Positions 1 to 10,226 of a stretch of DNA of 64,000 bases are shown piece after piece; positions within the stretch are counted from its first letter, which is position 1, and each line of letters begins with the position of its first letter. This DNA is from Gandjariella thermophila. Its GTDB lineage: Bacteria > Actinomycetota > Actinomycetes > Mycobacteriales > Pseudonocardiaceae. Made by a program: the position numbers and the translations under genes. The notes beneath the pieces were generated by a model, which had not been told where the DNA came from, searched no databases, and was given only the letters and a program-made list of their open reading frames with translations. Location: the NCBI RefSeq assembly GCF_005405885.1, contig NZ_BJFL01000007.1, forward strand, positions 130,394 to 194,393, read 5' to 3'.

Positions 1-141
1 GCCGCGATCGCGTCGCCGGGGCGCGATCGGGACCCGGCACTCCGGTCGCGCCTGACCAGGCGCCCCGCCCCCGCGATCGCGGGGCTTCGCCCTGGCGCGT
101 TCCCATACTCGTCACCGCAGGATCGGTCCAGTTCCGGAACA
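1..141 (+). repeat. R1 interspersed repeat, copy A (cut by window edge)
   Basis: Right part of a repeat of about 155 bp also found at 12764-12898, 14197-14351, 23350-23493 (inverted) and 58327-58372 (inverted, partial). This copy carries the shared core around 60-110 and ends in the palindrome GTTCCGGAAC at 131-140. By spacing with the complete copy, its left palindrome lies about 13 nt before base 1. It lies downstream of ctaF. No coding potential is visible. Confidence 0.8.
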
Positions 142-147
142 GACTGT

Positions 148-193
148 CAGCGGGCCGGTCGGGCGGATTCAGCCATGCCCGATCGACCCGCTG
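148..193 (-). terminator. Hairpin downstream of ctaF
   Basis: Nested inverted repeat: outer arms CAGCGGG (148-154) and CCCGCTG (187-193), inner arms TCGGGC and GCCCGA. It lies just beyond the ctaF stop codon. There is no T tract, as is usual for terminators in this GC range. Confidence 0.55.
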
Positions 194-205
194 AGCAGGG
201 AAACG

Positions 206-604
206 TCAGTCGTGCCGGGGGCCGATGTGGTACTCGAACACCAGGCCAGCCGCCATGAACAGCACCAGCACCACGGCGATGACGATGAGCCACACGTAGA
301 AGAAGGCGAACGCCACACCGGCGATCGCGGCCGCGGCGGCCAGGCCGATCGGCCAGTAGCTGCCCGGGCTGAAGAAGCCCAGCTCGCCGGCGCCGTCGCT
401 GACCTCCGCGTCCGGGTTGTCCTCGGGACGCTCCTGCACGCGGCGCGCCACGAACCGGAAGTAGGTGCCGATGATCAGGGAGAGGCCGCCGGTGAGGGTC
501 AGCCCGACGATCCCGACCGGCTCCTTGGCCCACAGCGCGTAGAGCACCGCCGCGGCAAAGAAGAAGATCGTCAGGAGCTCGAAGATGCGCGCCTCGGTCT
601 TCAT
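206..604 (-). CDS. ctaF: Cytochrome c oxidase subunit 4 (actinobacterial CtaF type)
   Basis: A 132-residue membrane protein that begins MKTEARIFELLTIFFF and has about four hydrophobic segments: two near the N-terminus (about residues 8-25 and 32-50) and two near the C-terminus (about 83-120). The middle is a charged loop. This layout and length match actinobacterial subunit IV of the aa3 oxidase, an accessory subunit of the complex in the cytoplasmic membrane. It lies 46 nt downstream of ctaC on the same strand, so the two are probably co-transcribed. Identification rests on the family pattern plus the ctaC neighbour. Confidence 0.9.
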   Translation of the reverse strand: MKTEARIFELLTIFFFAAAVLYALWAKEPVGIVGLTLTGGLSLIIGTYFRFVARRVQERPEDNPDAEVSDGAGELGFFSPGSYWPIGLAAAAAIAGVAFAFFYVWLIVIAVVLVLFMAAGLVFEYHIGPRHD

Positions 605-650
605 TGCTGTCCTCGCTCTCGCCGTCCCGTCCGCACTACCGCGCCCGTGG

Positions 651-1568
651 TCATCCGGTCGCCGAACGCGCGGTGCGGTCGGTGTTGAACGGCTGGGTGG
701 TGACCGCGTGCGGCGTGCAGAGCTGACCGCAGTTCATCGCGGCGAGCGCCTCGGCGGCCGTGTAGGGCTGACCCGTCTGCGGGTTGATCTGGGTACGTAG
801 CTGCATGTACCGGTCGAACAGCTCCGGGCTCAGCGCGCGGACCTCGAAGTTCATCGCCGAGTGGTAGGTGCCGCACAGCTCGGCGCACCGGCCGACGAAC
901 GAACCCTGCCGGTCGATGGAGTTCTCGAAGGACGCGTCCTGGTTGTTCTTCTCCGGGTCCGGGAAGACGTCCCGCTTGAAGTTGAAGTCCGGCACGAAGA
1001 ACGAGTGGATGACGTCGGTGGAGCGCAGGTTGTAGCGGATCGTCTTGCTCGTCGGCAGCACCAGCAGCGGAATCTCGCTGCTCGAACCCACCGTGCTGAC
1101 CTGGTGGCCGTCCGGCGTCTTGTAGTCCGGGTAATCGAACTCCCAGTTCCACTGGAACGCCGTGACGTTCACATTCACGTCCGGCTTGGCAGTCTTCGAC
1201 GTCACGTAGTTCTCGGTGGTGGCGGTGAAGTAGAAGAGCACCGCGATGATGGCGAACGGGATGATCGTGTAGACGATCTCCAGCGGCAGGTTGTACTGCG
1301 TCTGCCGGGGCAGTTCCTCGCTCTTCTTGCGGTGGAACGCGACGGCCCAGAGCATCAGGCCCCACACGATCGCGCCGACGACCAACGCCGCCACCGCGGA
1401 CCAGGTCCACAGTTCGCGCATCTTGTCGGCCTGCGGGGTGACACCCTCCGGCCAACCGAACCTCAGGACCTCATCGCTGGAGCAGCCCGTGGCCGCGATG
1501 CCGACCAGGCCCACCAGCCCGACGACCTTGGCCAGCCGCACTGCCCGGGTGCCCTCCTTCAGGCCCAC
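651..1568 (-). CDS. ctaC: Cytochrome c oxidase subunit II
   Basis: A 305-residue subunit II of the aa3-type terminal oxidase, which takes electrons from cytochrome c and passes them through the CuA centre to subunit I. A lipoprotein signal ends at Cys29 (AATGC). Two membrane helices follow, and then a periplasmic cupredoxin domain with the CuA ligand motif CAELCGTYHSAM near the C-terminus. The start is GTG at 1568 with GAGGAGG a few bases upstream. It is divergent from asnB across a 339 bp gap and leads into ctaF. The asnB-ctaC-ctaF arrangement is classic in mycobacteria and relatives. Confidence 0.95.
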   Translation of the reverse strand: MGLKEGTRAVRLAKVVGLVGLVGIAATGCSSDEVLRFGWPEGVTPQADKMRELWTWSAVAALVVGAIVWGLMLWAVAFHRKKSEELPRQTQYNLPLEIVYTIIPFAIIAVLFYFTATTENYVTSKTAKPDVNVNVTAFQWNWEFDYPDYKTPDGHQVSTVGSSSEIPLLVLPTSKTIRYNLRSTDVIHSFFVPDFNFKRDVFPDPEKNNQDASFENSIDRQGSFVGRCAELCGTYHSAMNFEVRALSPELFDRYMQLRTQINPQTGQPYTAAEALAAMNCGQLCTPHAVTTQPFNTDRTARSATG

Positions 1569-1907
1569 TGCTCGACGCCTCCTCGTGACTGCTCGATCGA
1601 CCTCTCGCCACGGCCCCCGGCCGCGCGCAAGCCGCTGCTGACGAGCGGTGACGGCACCCCGTCCAAGTCATGCGGGAGCGTAGCCCAGCACGGCGACGCA
1701 CGCTGTCAGGGGGTGATCCGGCAGTGGCGCGGATTACGTCACACGCCCGCCGGTCCCCCGCCCGCGTCGGGCCCGGCCGGCGGCGGGCGGCGCGCCGATC
1801 GCCGTGGCAGGCATACTGGCCCCCCGGAGAGCTCCCGCGTCGTGGGGTTGCCCGCGCGCGGCTTCCGTACCGACGTGACGATGCGAGACGAGAGGTGCGC
1901 GAGAGGC
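1569..1907. other. Divergent ctaC / asnB promoter region
   Basis: 339 bp with no convincing gene. It must hold promoters for both divergent genes. A CATACT hexamer in the sequence reading GGCAGGCATACTGG, near 1809-1822, could be a -10 element for asnB. A GC hairpin has arms CCGCCCG (1758-1764) and CGGGCGG (1784-1790). I see no riboswitch or repeat copy. Confidence 0.4.
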
Positions 1908-3836
1908 GTGTGCGGCCTGCTTGGACTGGTTTGCCCTAGCGAGAACGACGCACAGGCCGCCCGTGCGGCCGTGGCGGGCGCGCTGCGCTGTCAGCGCCAC
2001 CGCGGTCCGGACGAGAGCGGCACCTGGCAGGGCGGCGCGGCCGTCTTCGGCTTCAACCGGCTGTCCATCATCGACCTGGAGCGCTCGCACCAGCCGCTGC
2101 ACTGGGGGCCGCCGGGTGCCGAGCAGCGCTACACGATCCTGTTCAACGGGGAGATCTACAACTACCTCGAGCTGCGCGCGGAGCTGACCGAACGGTACGG
2201 CGCCCGGTTCGCCACCGACGGCGACACCGAGGCGATCGTGGCGGCCTACCATCACCTCGGGCCGTCCATGGTGGGCCGGCTGCGCGGCATGTTCGCGTTC
2301 CTCATCTGGGACAGCGAGCGCGGGGTGCTCTTCGGCGCGCGCGATCCGTTCGGCATCAAGCCGCTGTTCTACGCGGCCGGGCCGCGCGGGGTGGCGTTCT
2401 CCAGCGAGAAGAAGAGCCTGCTGGAGCTGGGCCCGACGCTGGGTATCACACCCGGGCTGGACCGCACCGCGCTGCAGCACTACCTGGTGCTGCAGTACGT
2501 GCCGGAGCCGGAGACCCTGCACACCTCGGTGCGCCGGATCGAGTCGGGCACGTCGTTCACCCTGGCCCCGGGCGGCGCGCTGACCACCGAGCGGTACTTC
2601 CCGGCCACCTTCCGTCCCCGGCCGGTGCCCACCGAGGCGGACGCGAACCGGCTGTACCGGGAGATCGCCGACGTGCTGCGCGACTCGGTGGCCAAGCACA
2701 TGCGCGCGGACGTCACCGTGGGCGCGTTCCTCTCCGGCGGCATCGACTCCACCGCGATCGCCGCGCTGGCCAAGCAGCACAACCCGGACCTGATCACCTT
2801 CACCACCGGGTTCGAGCGGCCCGGCTACTCCGAGGTGGACGTGGCCGCCGAGACGGCCGCCGCGATCGGCGTCAAACACGTGGTCCGCACGGTGTCGGCG
2901 CAGGAGATGATGGAGTCGCTGCCGCTGATCGTCTGGTACCTGGACGACCCGGTCGCCGACCCCGCGCTGGTGCCCCTGTGGTTCATCGCCCGGGAGGCCC
3001 GCCAGCACGTCAAGGTGGTGCTCTCCGGCGAGGGCAGCGACGAACTCTTCGGCGGCTACACCATCTACCGTGAGCCGCTGTCGCTGGCGCCGTTCGAGAA
3101 GGTGCCGGGCAGCCTGCGCAAGGCGATGGGCCGGGTGTCCACCCGCATCCCGGAGGGGGTGCGCGGCAAGGACCTGCTCCGCCGCGGCGCGCTCACCCTG
3201 GAGCAGCGCTACTACGGCAACGCCCGCATCTTCCGCGACGACCAGCTCAGCCAGGTGCTGCGCACGTTCAACCCGCACGTGTCGCACATGGACGTCACCG
3301 CGCAGCCCTACCGGGAGTCCTCCGGCTGGGACCCGGTGACCCGGATGCAGCACGTCGACCTGTTCACCTGGCTGCGCGGCGACATCCTGGTCAAGGCCGA
3401 CAAGATGACCATGGCCAACTCGCTGGAACTGCGGGTGCCGTTTCTGGACCCGGAGGTGTTCCGGGTGGCCGCGCAGATCCCCTCGGAGCAGAAACTCACC
3501 CGGGAGACCACCAAGTACGCGCTGCGTCAGGCGCTGCGCGAGATCGTCCCGCCGCACGTGCTGAACCGCCGCAAGCTCGGGTTCCCGGTGCCCATCCGGG
3601 ACTGGCTCAAGGACGAGATGCACGACTGGGCGCGGGGCATCGTGCAGCAGTCGCAGACCGACGCGCTGCTGGACAAGGCGGGCGTGCTGCGGCTGCTCGA
3701 GGAGCACCGCTCGGGCGTGCTCGACCACAGCCGCCGGATCTGGGCGCTGCTGGTGTTCATGCTCTGGCACGGGATCTTCGTGGAGCAGCGGATCCGCCCG
3801 CACGTGCCCGAGCCGCTCTACCCGGTCAAGGTCTGA
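1908..3836 (+). CDS. asnB: Asparagine synthase (glutamine-hydrolysing)
   Basis: A 642-residue enzyme that makes asparagine from aspartate, ATP and glutamine. The start is set by chemistry: GTG at 1908 puts Cys at position 2 (reading VCGLLGLV), and this Cys must become the N-terminal nucleophile of the glutaminase domain. A GAGAGG lies just upstream. A longer open frame upstream (from 861) would destroy this and is a chance extension. The class-II glutaminase domain covers about residues 1-210. The synthetase domain follows, with the pyrophosphatase loop SGGIDST near residue 277 and the conserved SGEGSDELFGGY. In relatives this AsnB type also contributes to amidation and cell-wall-linked phenotypes; that is family knowledge only. 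Confidence 0.95.
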   Translation: MCGLLGLVCPSENDAQAARAAVAGALRCQRHRGPDESGTWQGGAAVFGFNRLSIIDLERSHQPLHWGPPGAEQRYTILFNGEIYNYLELRAELTERYGARFATDGDTEAIVAAYHHLGPSMVGRLRGMFAFLIWDSERGVLFGARDPFGIKPLFYAAGPRGVAFSSEKKSLLELGPTLGITPGLDRTALQHYLVLQYVPEPETLHTSVRRIESGTSFTLAPGGALTTERYFPATFRPRPVPTEADANRLYREIADVLRDSVAKHMRADVTVGAFLSGGIDSTAIAALAKQHNPDLITFTTGFERPGYSEVDVAAETAAAIGVKHVVRTVSAQEMMESLPLIVWYLDDPVADPALVPLWFIAREARQHVKVVLSGEGSDELFGGYTIYREPLSLAPFEKVPGSLRKAMGRVSTRIPEGVRGKDLLRRGALTLEQRYYGNARIFRDDQLSQVLRTFNPHVSHMDVTAQPYRESSGWDPVTRMQHVDLFTWLRGDILVKADKMTMANSLELRVPFLDPEVFRVAAQIPSEQKLTRETTKYALRQALREIVPPHVLNRRKLGFPVPIRDWLKDEMHDWARGIVQQSQTDALLDKAGVLRLLEEHRSGVLDHSRRIWALLVFMLWHGIFVEQRIRPHVPEPLYPVKV

Positions 3837-3841
3837 GGTCG

Positions 3842-3879
3842 CCGCCGGGCTGGCTGGAGTGACCCGGCCAGCCCGGCGG
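3842..3879. terminator. Bidirectional terminator between asnB and adoK
   Basis: Perfect 13 bp arms CCGCCGGGCTGGC (3842-3854) and GCCAGCCCGGCGG (3867-3879) with a 12 nt loop. It lies in the gap between two convergent stop codons, so it can serve both genes. Confidence 0.85.
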
Positions 3880-3885
3880 TGGTGG

Positions 3886-5228
<1,343 letters not shown>

Positions 5229-5248
5229 TCCCCGTCCGGACAGCACGC

Positions 5249-5279
5249 GGGGCCGCGACCGGATGCCGGTCGCGGCCCC
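5249..5279. terminator. Bidirectional terminator
   Basis: Perfect 14 bp arms GGGGCCGCGACCGG (5249-5262) and CCGGTCGCGGCCCC (5266-5279) around a 3 nt loop. It lies between the convergent 55-aa gene and the ErpA gene. Confidence 0.9.
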
Positions 5280-5292
5280 TCTCGTACGTGGC

Positions 5293-5652
5293 CTAGTGGA
5301 AGGAGTCGCCGCAGGCGCAGGAGCCGCCGGCGTTCGGGTTGTCGATCGTGAAGCCCTGCTTCTCGATCGTGTCCACGAAGTCGATGGTGGCTCCGTCGAG
5401 GTACGGCGCGCTCATCCGGTCGACGACCAGCTTGAGCCCGTTAAACTCCCGGAAGGCGTCGCCGTCGAGCGTGCGCTCGTCGAAGAACAGCTGGTAGCGC
5501 AGGCCGGCGCAACCACCGGGCTGGACGGCGATGCGCAGGTGCATGTCGTCGCGGCCCTCCTGGTCGAGCAGCGCCTTGGCCTTCGCGGCAGCCGCATCGG
5601 TCAACGTGACGCCGTGCGTCGGCACATCGGTCTGTGCTTCCTGGACGGTCAT
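5293..5652 (-). CDS. erpA: Iron-sulfur cluster insertion protein, HesB/IscA/ErpA family
   Basis: A 119-residue A-type carrier that hands Fe-S clusters to apo-enzymes. The three conserved cysteines are visible: one in QPGGCAGLRYQLF, two in the C-terminal GGSCACGDSFH. The length fits the family (105-125 aa). ATG at 5652 follows AAGGAGAG in the upstream leader; the 12 codons upstream of it look like non-coding sequence. That leader is one copy of repeat R2. The gene is convergent with the 55-aa gene. LipA, a radical-SAM Fe-S enzyme encoded in this window, is a plausible client, but that link is inference. Confidence 0.92.
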   Translation of the reverse strand: MTVQEAQTDVPTHGVTLTDAAAAKAKALLDQEGRDDMHLRIAVQPGGCAGLRYQLFFDERTLDGDAFREFNGLKLVVDRMSAPYLDGATIDFVDTIEKQGFTIDNPNAGGSCACGDSFH

Positions 5653-5656
5653 CGCT

Positions 5657-5709
5657 CTCCTTTTCCGCGATCTTGCGCCAGACTGCACCAGCGCGCGCCG
5701 TGGTCACCT
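5657..5709 (-). repeat. R2 leader repeat in front of erpA (short form)
   Basis: On the minus strand it opens with GAGGTGACCACGGCGCGC and ends with CGCGGAAAAGGAG. Both ends match the element before the gene at 53192 (53480-53582), but about 50 bp of the middle is missing. The ribosome binding site of erpA is the last part of the repeat. Confidence 0.65.
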
Positions 5710-5782
5710 CGCGTAGCGCGGCCCCACCCGGTCATAGAACTCCTCGAGGTCCCGCTGCGCCGGGTACGCACGGTGCAACACG
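5704..5782 (-). pseudogene. Possible C-terminal gene remnant
   Basis: A minus-strand reading of about 25 codons ends at 5704 with the protein-like tail DLEEFYDRVGPRYAR and strong GC3 bias. It has no RBS and no convincing start, and it overlaps the outer edge of the R2 copy. It may be the end of a decayed gene, or a small ORF starting GTG near 5778. I cannot identify it. Confidence 0.2.
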
Positions 5783-5873
5783 GCGTGGACCCGGTTTGTT
5801 CCTGACGTCCATGGTGGCACAGCGCGGCGCGACTGCCCACGTGACGCGGGACCCCGCCGGCCGGCGGAGGGCG

Positions 5874-7028
5874 TCACGCGCTGGCCGGCCGGGACCACTG
5901 GCTGGCCACGTGCCGGGCGAGCGCGGCGAGCGTGCCGGCCGGGTCGGCGAACGCGGCCGCCACCGAGCCGGCGTGCTCGGCGACCGAGTAGGCGGCCTCC
6001 ACGCCGACCGCGGCCGCCTCCCGGCGACCTACGCTGACCTGCCCGGACAGCACCAGGCAGGGCACCCCGCGCTCGGCCGCGCCGCGGGCCACCGCGGTGA
6101 TCAGCTTGCCGCGCAGCGACTGCCAGTCGAAGCTGCCCTCCCCGGTGACGGCCAGGTCGGCGACGTCCAGGGCGGCGTCCAGCCCGGTGAGCCGGCGCAC
6201 GATGCCGGCGCCGGAGACCCGGCTGGCGCCGAGCGCGAGCAGCCCGGCGCCCAGGCCGCCGGCCGCACCGGCCCCGGTCTCGTGACGCACGTCACGTCCG
6301 GTGGCCTCGGCGAGGACGTCGGCGAACCGGGTGAGGCCGGCCTCCAGCCGCACCACCGCGTCCGGGTCGGCGCCCTTCTGCGGGCCGAACACCCGCGCCG
6401 CGCCGTGCTCGCCGAGCAGCGGGTTCTCCACGTCGGACGCGGCCACCAGGCGCATCGGCCGGTTCGATCCGGGCCGGGCGAGCCGCGCCCGGCCGGCCAG
6501 TCCGGCGCAGCGGGCCAGCGCGGAGCCGCCCGGCGGCAGCTCGCGGCCGCCCGCGTCGACGGGCGCGGCGTCGAGCGCGGCGAGCATGCCGGCGCCACCG
6601 TCCGTGCTCGCCGAGCCGCCCAGGCCGATCACGGCGGTGTGCATGCCGGCGTCCCTGGCCGCGGCGATCAACTCGCCCACGCCGCGGGTCCCGGCCCGCT
6701 CGGCGGCGGCCACGGGCGGGCGCCCGGTGCCGTCCCGGACCAGGTGCAGCCCGCACGCCTGGGCGCACTCCAGGTACGCGGTACCCTCGTGCTCCAACCA
6801 CTCGGCGGAGACCGGCTCACCCAGCGGGCCCGTCACCGTGCGGCGGTGCGTGGTGCCGCCCAGCGCGACCCGCAGCACCTCGACGAATCCGGGGCCGCCG
6901 TCGGCCAGCGGGCGGAGCATCAGCGTGTCCTGCGGCGCGGTCGCGCGCCAACCGGCCGCGATCGCCTCGGCGGCCTGGCGTGCGGTCAGCGTGCCGCCGA
7001 AACAGTCCGGTGCCACCAGTACTCGCAC
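5874..7028 (-). CDS. Glycerate kinase (GlxK / type I family)
   Basis: A 384-residue protein of the glycerate kinase fold, which phosphorylates D-glycerate. It starts at GTG 7028 with the family N-terminus RVLVAPDCFGGTLTARQAAEAI, has the PLADGGPGFVEVL segment, the GLGGSASTDGGAGML glycine-rich stretch, and GEGSFDWQSLRGK near the C-terminus. The length (about 380) is normal. It is divergent from the DUF3043 gene. A glycerate kinase sits at the same place in M. tuberculosis (Rv2205c). The substrate isomer and product position (2- or 3-phosphoglycerate) cannot be read from sequence. Confidence 0.9.
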   Translation of the reverse strand: MRVLVAPDCFGGTLTARQAAEAIAAGWRATAPQDTLMLRPLADGGPGFVEVLRVALGGTTHRRTVTGPLGEPVSAEWLEHEGTAYLECAQACGLHLVRDGTGRPPVAAAERAGTRGVGELIAAARDAGMHTAVIGLGGSASTDGGAGMLAALDAAPVDAGGRELPPGGSALARCAGLAGRARLARPGSNRPMRLVAASDVENPLLGEHGAARVFGPQKGADPDAVVRLEAGLTRFADVLAEATGRDVRHETGAGAAGGLGAGLLALGASRVSGAGIVRRLTGLDAALDVADLAVTGEGSFDWQSLRGKLITAVARGAAERGVPCLVLSGQVSVGRREAAAVGVEAAYSVAEHAGSVAAAFADPAGTLAALARHVASQWSRPASA

Positions 7029-7112
7029 GGCCGGAGCCTACAGCGGAACGTGCGGAGGTCGGCCGGTCCGCGGGTTCGCCAGGGACCACTCGGACCGCTG
7101 ACGGCACTGACC

Positions 7113-7118
7113 TACTCT
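7113..7118 (+). promoter_or_regulatory. Putative leaderless -10 box (TACTCT)
   Basis: TACTCT lies 7 nt before the GTG at 7126, and no Shine-Dalgarno is visible, consistent with a leaderless transcript. Confidence 0.5.
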
Positions 7119-7125
7119 TTAGCGC

Positions 7126-7770
7126 GTGAGGTTCCTGCGCCGCAACGCCAAGGAGACCGCCGAGACCGCCGATGAGGGCGCGGCGGAGGTGATGTCCGCC
7201 GCCGAGCAGAACTCCAGCACGGCCAGGACACGCACCACCGGCAAGGGCCGGCCGACGCCGAAGCGGCGCGAGGCCGAGCGGCGCCGCCGCGGCCCGGTGC
7301 CGCCCCCGCCGCGCACCCAGCGGGAGGCCATGCGGCGGATGCGCGGCAACAAGGAGGAACGCCGCAGGGCGGCGGCCGAGCGCCGGGAACGGATGATGGC
7401 CGGCGACGACCGGTACCTCATGCCCCGGGACCGCGGCCCGGTCCGGGCCTACGTGCGGGACCTGGTGGACTCGCGGCGCAACCTGATGGGCTTCTTCATG
7501 CCGCTGGCCATCGTGGTCTTCCTCGCGTTGCTGGTGCCCTCGGTGCGGGTGCAGCAGTACGCCACGCTGTTCTGCACGGTGATGCTGGCCCTGATGATCA
7601 TCGAGGGCCTGGTGCTCGGCATGATCGTGACCCGGCGGGTCCGGGCGAAGTTCCCGAACGCCACCGATCGCGGGCTGTCCCTGGGCTGGTATGCCTTCGT
7701 CCGCGCCAGCCAGGTCCGGCGGCTGCGGGTGCCCCGGCCAAGGGTGCGGGTCGGCGAGCGGCCCGCCTGA
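7126..7770 (+). CDS. DUF3043 family membrane protein
   Basis: A 214-residue protein. The basic N-terminal half (residues about 1-110) is Arg/Glu-rich, with blocks such as RTQREAMRRMRGNKEERR and PRDRGPVRAYVRDLVDSRR. Two hydrophobic helices follow at about 122-142 and 145-165, then a basic tail. This matches the actinobacterial DUF3043 family (Rv2206-like). The role is unknown; the pattern suggests an inner-membrane protein with a large charged cytosolic domain. The start is GTG at 7126 with the leaderless box upstream. It sits between glycerate kinase and the aldo/keto reductase. Confidence 0.8.
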   Translation: MRFLRRNAKETAETADEGAAEVMSAAEQNSSTARTRTTGKGRPTPKRREAERRRRGPVPPPPRTQREAMRRMRGNKEERRRAAAERRERMMAGDDRYLMPRDRGPVRAYVRDLVDSRRNLMGFFMPLAIVVFLALLVPSVRVQQYATLFCTVMLALMIIEGLVLGMIVTRRVRAKFPNATDRGLSLGWYAFVRASQVRRLRVPRPRVRVGERPA

Positions 7771-7828
7771 TCGTCGCCCGGGACCCTGGAGCACACTCCA
7801 GGTAGTTAGCAAGGCGAAACATAACCGT

Positions 7829-7834
7829 TAAGCT
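7829..7834 (+). promoter_or_regulatory. Putative leaderless -10 box (TAAGCT)
   Basis: TAAGCT lies 7 nt before the ATG at 7842 in an AT-richer patch (CATAACCGTTAAGCT). No ribosome binding site is present. Confidence 0.45.
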
Positions 7835-7841
7835 CGGCCGC

Positions 7842-8825
<984 letters not shown>

Positions 8826-8839
8826 CCGCGCTGCCGCTT

Positions 8840-8878
8840 GCGAGCGGGCCCGTGCGGACAGCGCGCGGGCCCGCTCGC
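8840..8878 (+). terminator. Terminator of the aldo/keto reductase gene
   Basis: Perfect 13 bp arms GCGAGCGGGCCCG (8840-8852) and CGGGCCCGCTCGC (8866-8878), located 15 nt after the stop codon. Confidence 0.85.
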
Positions 8879-8994
8879 TCGTCCGGGTCGACCCGGTCAC
8901 CCCGACGCGCCACGGTGGCGGCTTCGCGTTGCCGGGCCCGGTGCGCGCGGCTGGACTCGATCGCGTCCAGCGAAGCACCGTGGGGAGCACCACC

Positions 8995-9837
8995 ATGCAC
9001 ACCGGCCTTCGCCGCGCCATGGGCGCGGCCGCACTCGCCGCCGGACTTGCCGCCGGAATCGTCACCGCCGTCCCCGGAGCCGGGCACGCCGCCACGGCCG
9101 CCTGGGTGCCGTGCGGCGACACCGCCGCGCTGGTCGCCGCCATCGAGGCGGCGAACGACGTCGGCGGAGGCATGATCTGGCTCGCCCCACGGTGCACCTA
9201 CCGCCTCACCGCACCGGCCGCGGTGGAGCACGGGCCGAGCGGGCTGCCGGTGATCGGCGGCCGGGTGTGGATCAGCGGGTTCCGCAGCACCATCACCAGG
9301 CCCGCCGGCACGCCGCTCTTCCGGATCGCCGAGGTGGCGCCGTTCGGCGACCTCACCCTGTCCGGCGTCACGGTGAGCGGCGGCGTGGCCTCAGCCGGCC
9401 CGCCCGGCGCCGACCTGGGCGGCGGCATCCTCAACCACGGTCATCTCACCCTGATCAGCGCCAGGGTGCTGGGCAACACGGCTCGCCAGGGCGGCGGCAT
9501 CGCCGACGAGGGCGGCACCGCGGAACTGGACGGCACCGAGGTGGCCGGCAACAACGCGGTGGCCGACGGCGGCGGGATTCACCAGCACTTCGGGGCGCTG
9601 TCCGTGCTGCGCGGCGCGGTGGACCGCAACGTCGCCGGCCTCGACGGCGGCGGCATCGCCGTGGTCGGCGGGACGGCGCTGCTGCGGCACAGCAGCGCGA
9701 TCGGCAACATCGCCGGCGGCCAGGGCGGCGGCCTTCGGGTCGACGACGGCGTGGTGCAACTAGACGACAGCCGGGTGACGCGCAACGCCAGCGCAAGCGA
9801 CTGCTTCCCGGCGGAGGAGATTCCCGGCTGCGCCTGA
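8995..9837 (+). CDS. Secreted right-handed beta-helix / polymorphic-repeat protein
   Basis: A 280-residue exported protein. A Sec signal peptide covers about residues 1-33, with a twin-Arg-free n-region and AGHAA cleavage site. The rest is built of repeats with alternating hydrophobic residues and GGG(I/L) turns: DLGGGILNHGHL, RQGGGIADEGG, ADGGGIHQHFG, LDGGGIAVVGG and GGQGGGLRVDDG. This pattern is typical of a parallel beta-helix (choice-of-anchor/pectate-lyase-like). It probably acts outside the cell; no catalytic residues can be assigned. ATG at 8995 is chosen for the signal peptide, with GGGGAG upstream. A pair of cysteines lies at the C-terminus (CFPAEEIPGCA). Confidence 0.7.
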   Translation: MHTGLRRAMGAAALAAGLAAGIVTAVPGAGHAATAAWVPCGDTAALVAAIEAANDVGGGMIWLAPRCTYRLTAPAAVEHGPSGLPVIGGRVWISGFRSTITRPAGTPLFRIAEVAPFGDLTLSGVTVSGGVASAGPPGADLGGGILNHGHLTLISARVLGNTARQGGGIADEGGTAELDGTEVAGNNAVADGGGIHQHFGALSVLRGAVDRNVAGLDGGGIAVVGGTALLRHSSAIGNIAGGQGGGLRVDDGVVQLDDSRVTRNASASDCFPAEEIPGCA

Positions 9838-9860
9838 CGACTCGGCGCGAGCCGCGACGC

Positions 9861-10067
9861 TCAGCGCGGTTCGGCCGGGCGCAGGCTCATCGGGCCGTAC
9901 ACCTCGGCGTCGGTGTGCAGCAGGGTGACCTGCTCGACCCCGGACTCGAGCAGTCCCGCCCAGTTGATGCCGAGCCAGTCCTCCGCGTCGGTCTGGTCGT
10001 CGAAGACCAGGTCCGGACCGGTGACGTCACGGCCGGACGCGTCCTGGTACCGCCACCGGTAGCTCAC
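9861..10067 (-). CDS. Small conserved actinobacterial protein (68 aa)
   Basis: A 68-residue soluble acidic protein starting VSYRWRYQDASGRDVTGPD and ending VYGPMSLRPAEPR. It is rich in Asp/Trp and has the look of a small conserved protein family common in actinomycetes; I know no function. GTG at 10067 has GGAGGGAGAGG at the right distance, so it is preferred over the upstream ATG at 10097. Its leader shares the GTCGCGGAGGGAGAGGC stretch with the pnuC leader (see R2). It is convergent with the beta-helix gene. Confidence 0.65.
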   Translation of the reverse strand: MSYRWRYQDASGRDVTGPDLVFDDQTDAEDWLGINWAGLLESGVEQVTLLHTDAEVYGPMSLRPAEPR

Positions 10068-10226
10068 CGAACCGCCTCTCCCTCCGCGACGTCCCACGAC
10101 CGTGATCGGGTCGCCACCACACGCCTCCGATCGCCCTTAAGGCAACCGCTCGGGCATCGACCGGCGAGAAAGGTAACGTTGCGCGGCCGACTCTGTCACC
10201 CGGACAGCGCAGCGCGGGAGGAGAGT

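Noticed and set aside
861-1907. Long N-terminal extension of asnB
   Set aside because: It runs through the ctaC gene on the other strand and would bury the catalytic Cys that must follow the initiator residue.
10068-10226. Cobalamin riboswitch before cobU
   Set aside because: No B12-box-like sequence or conserved multi-stem pattern could be found in this 160 bp stretch.
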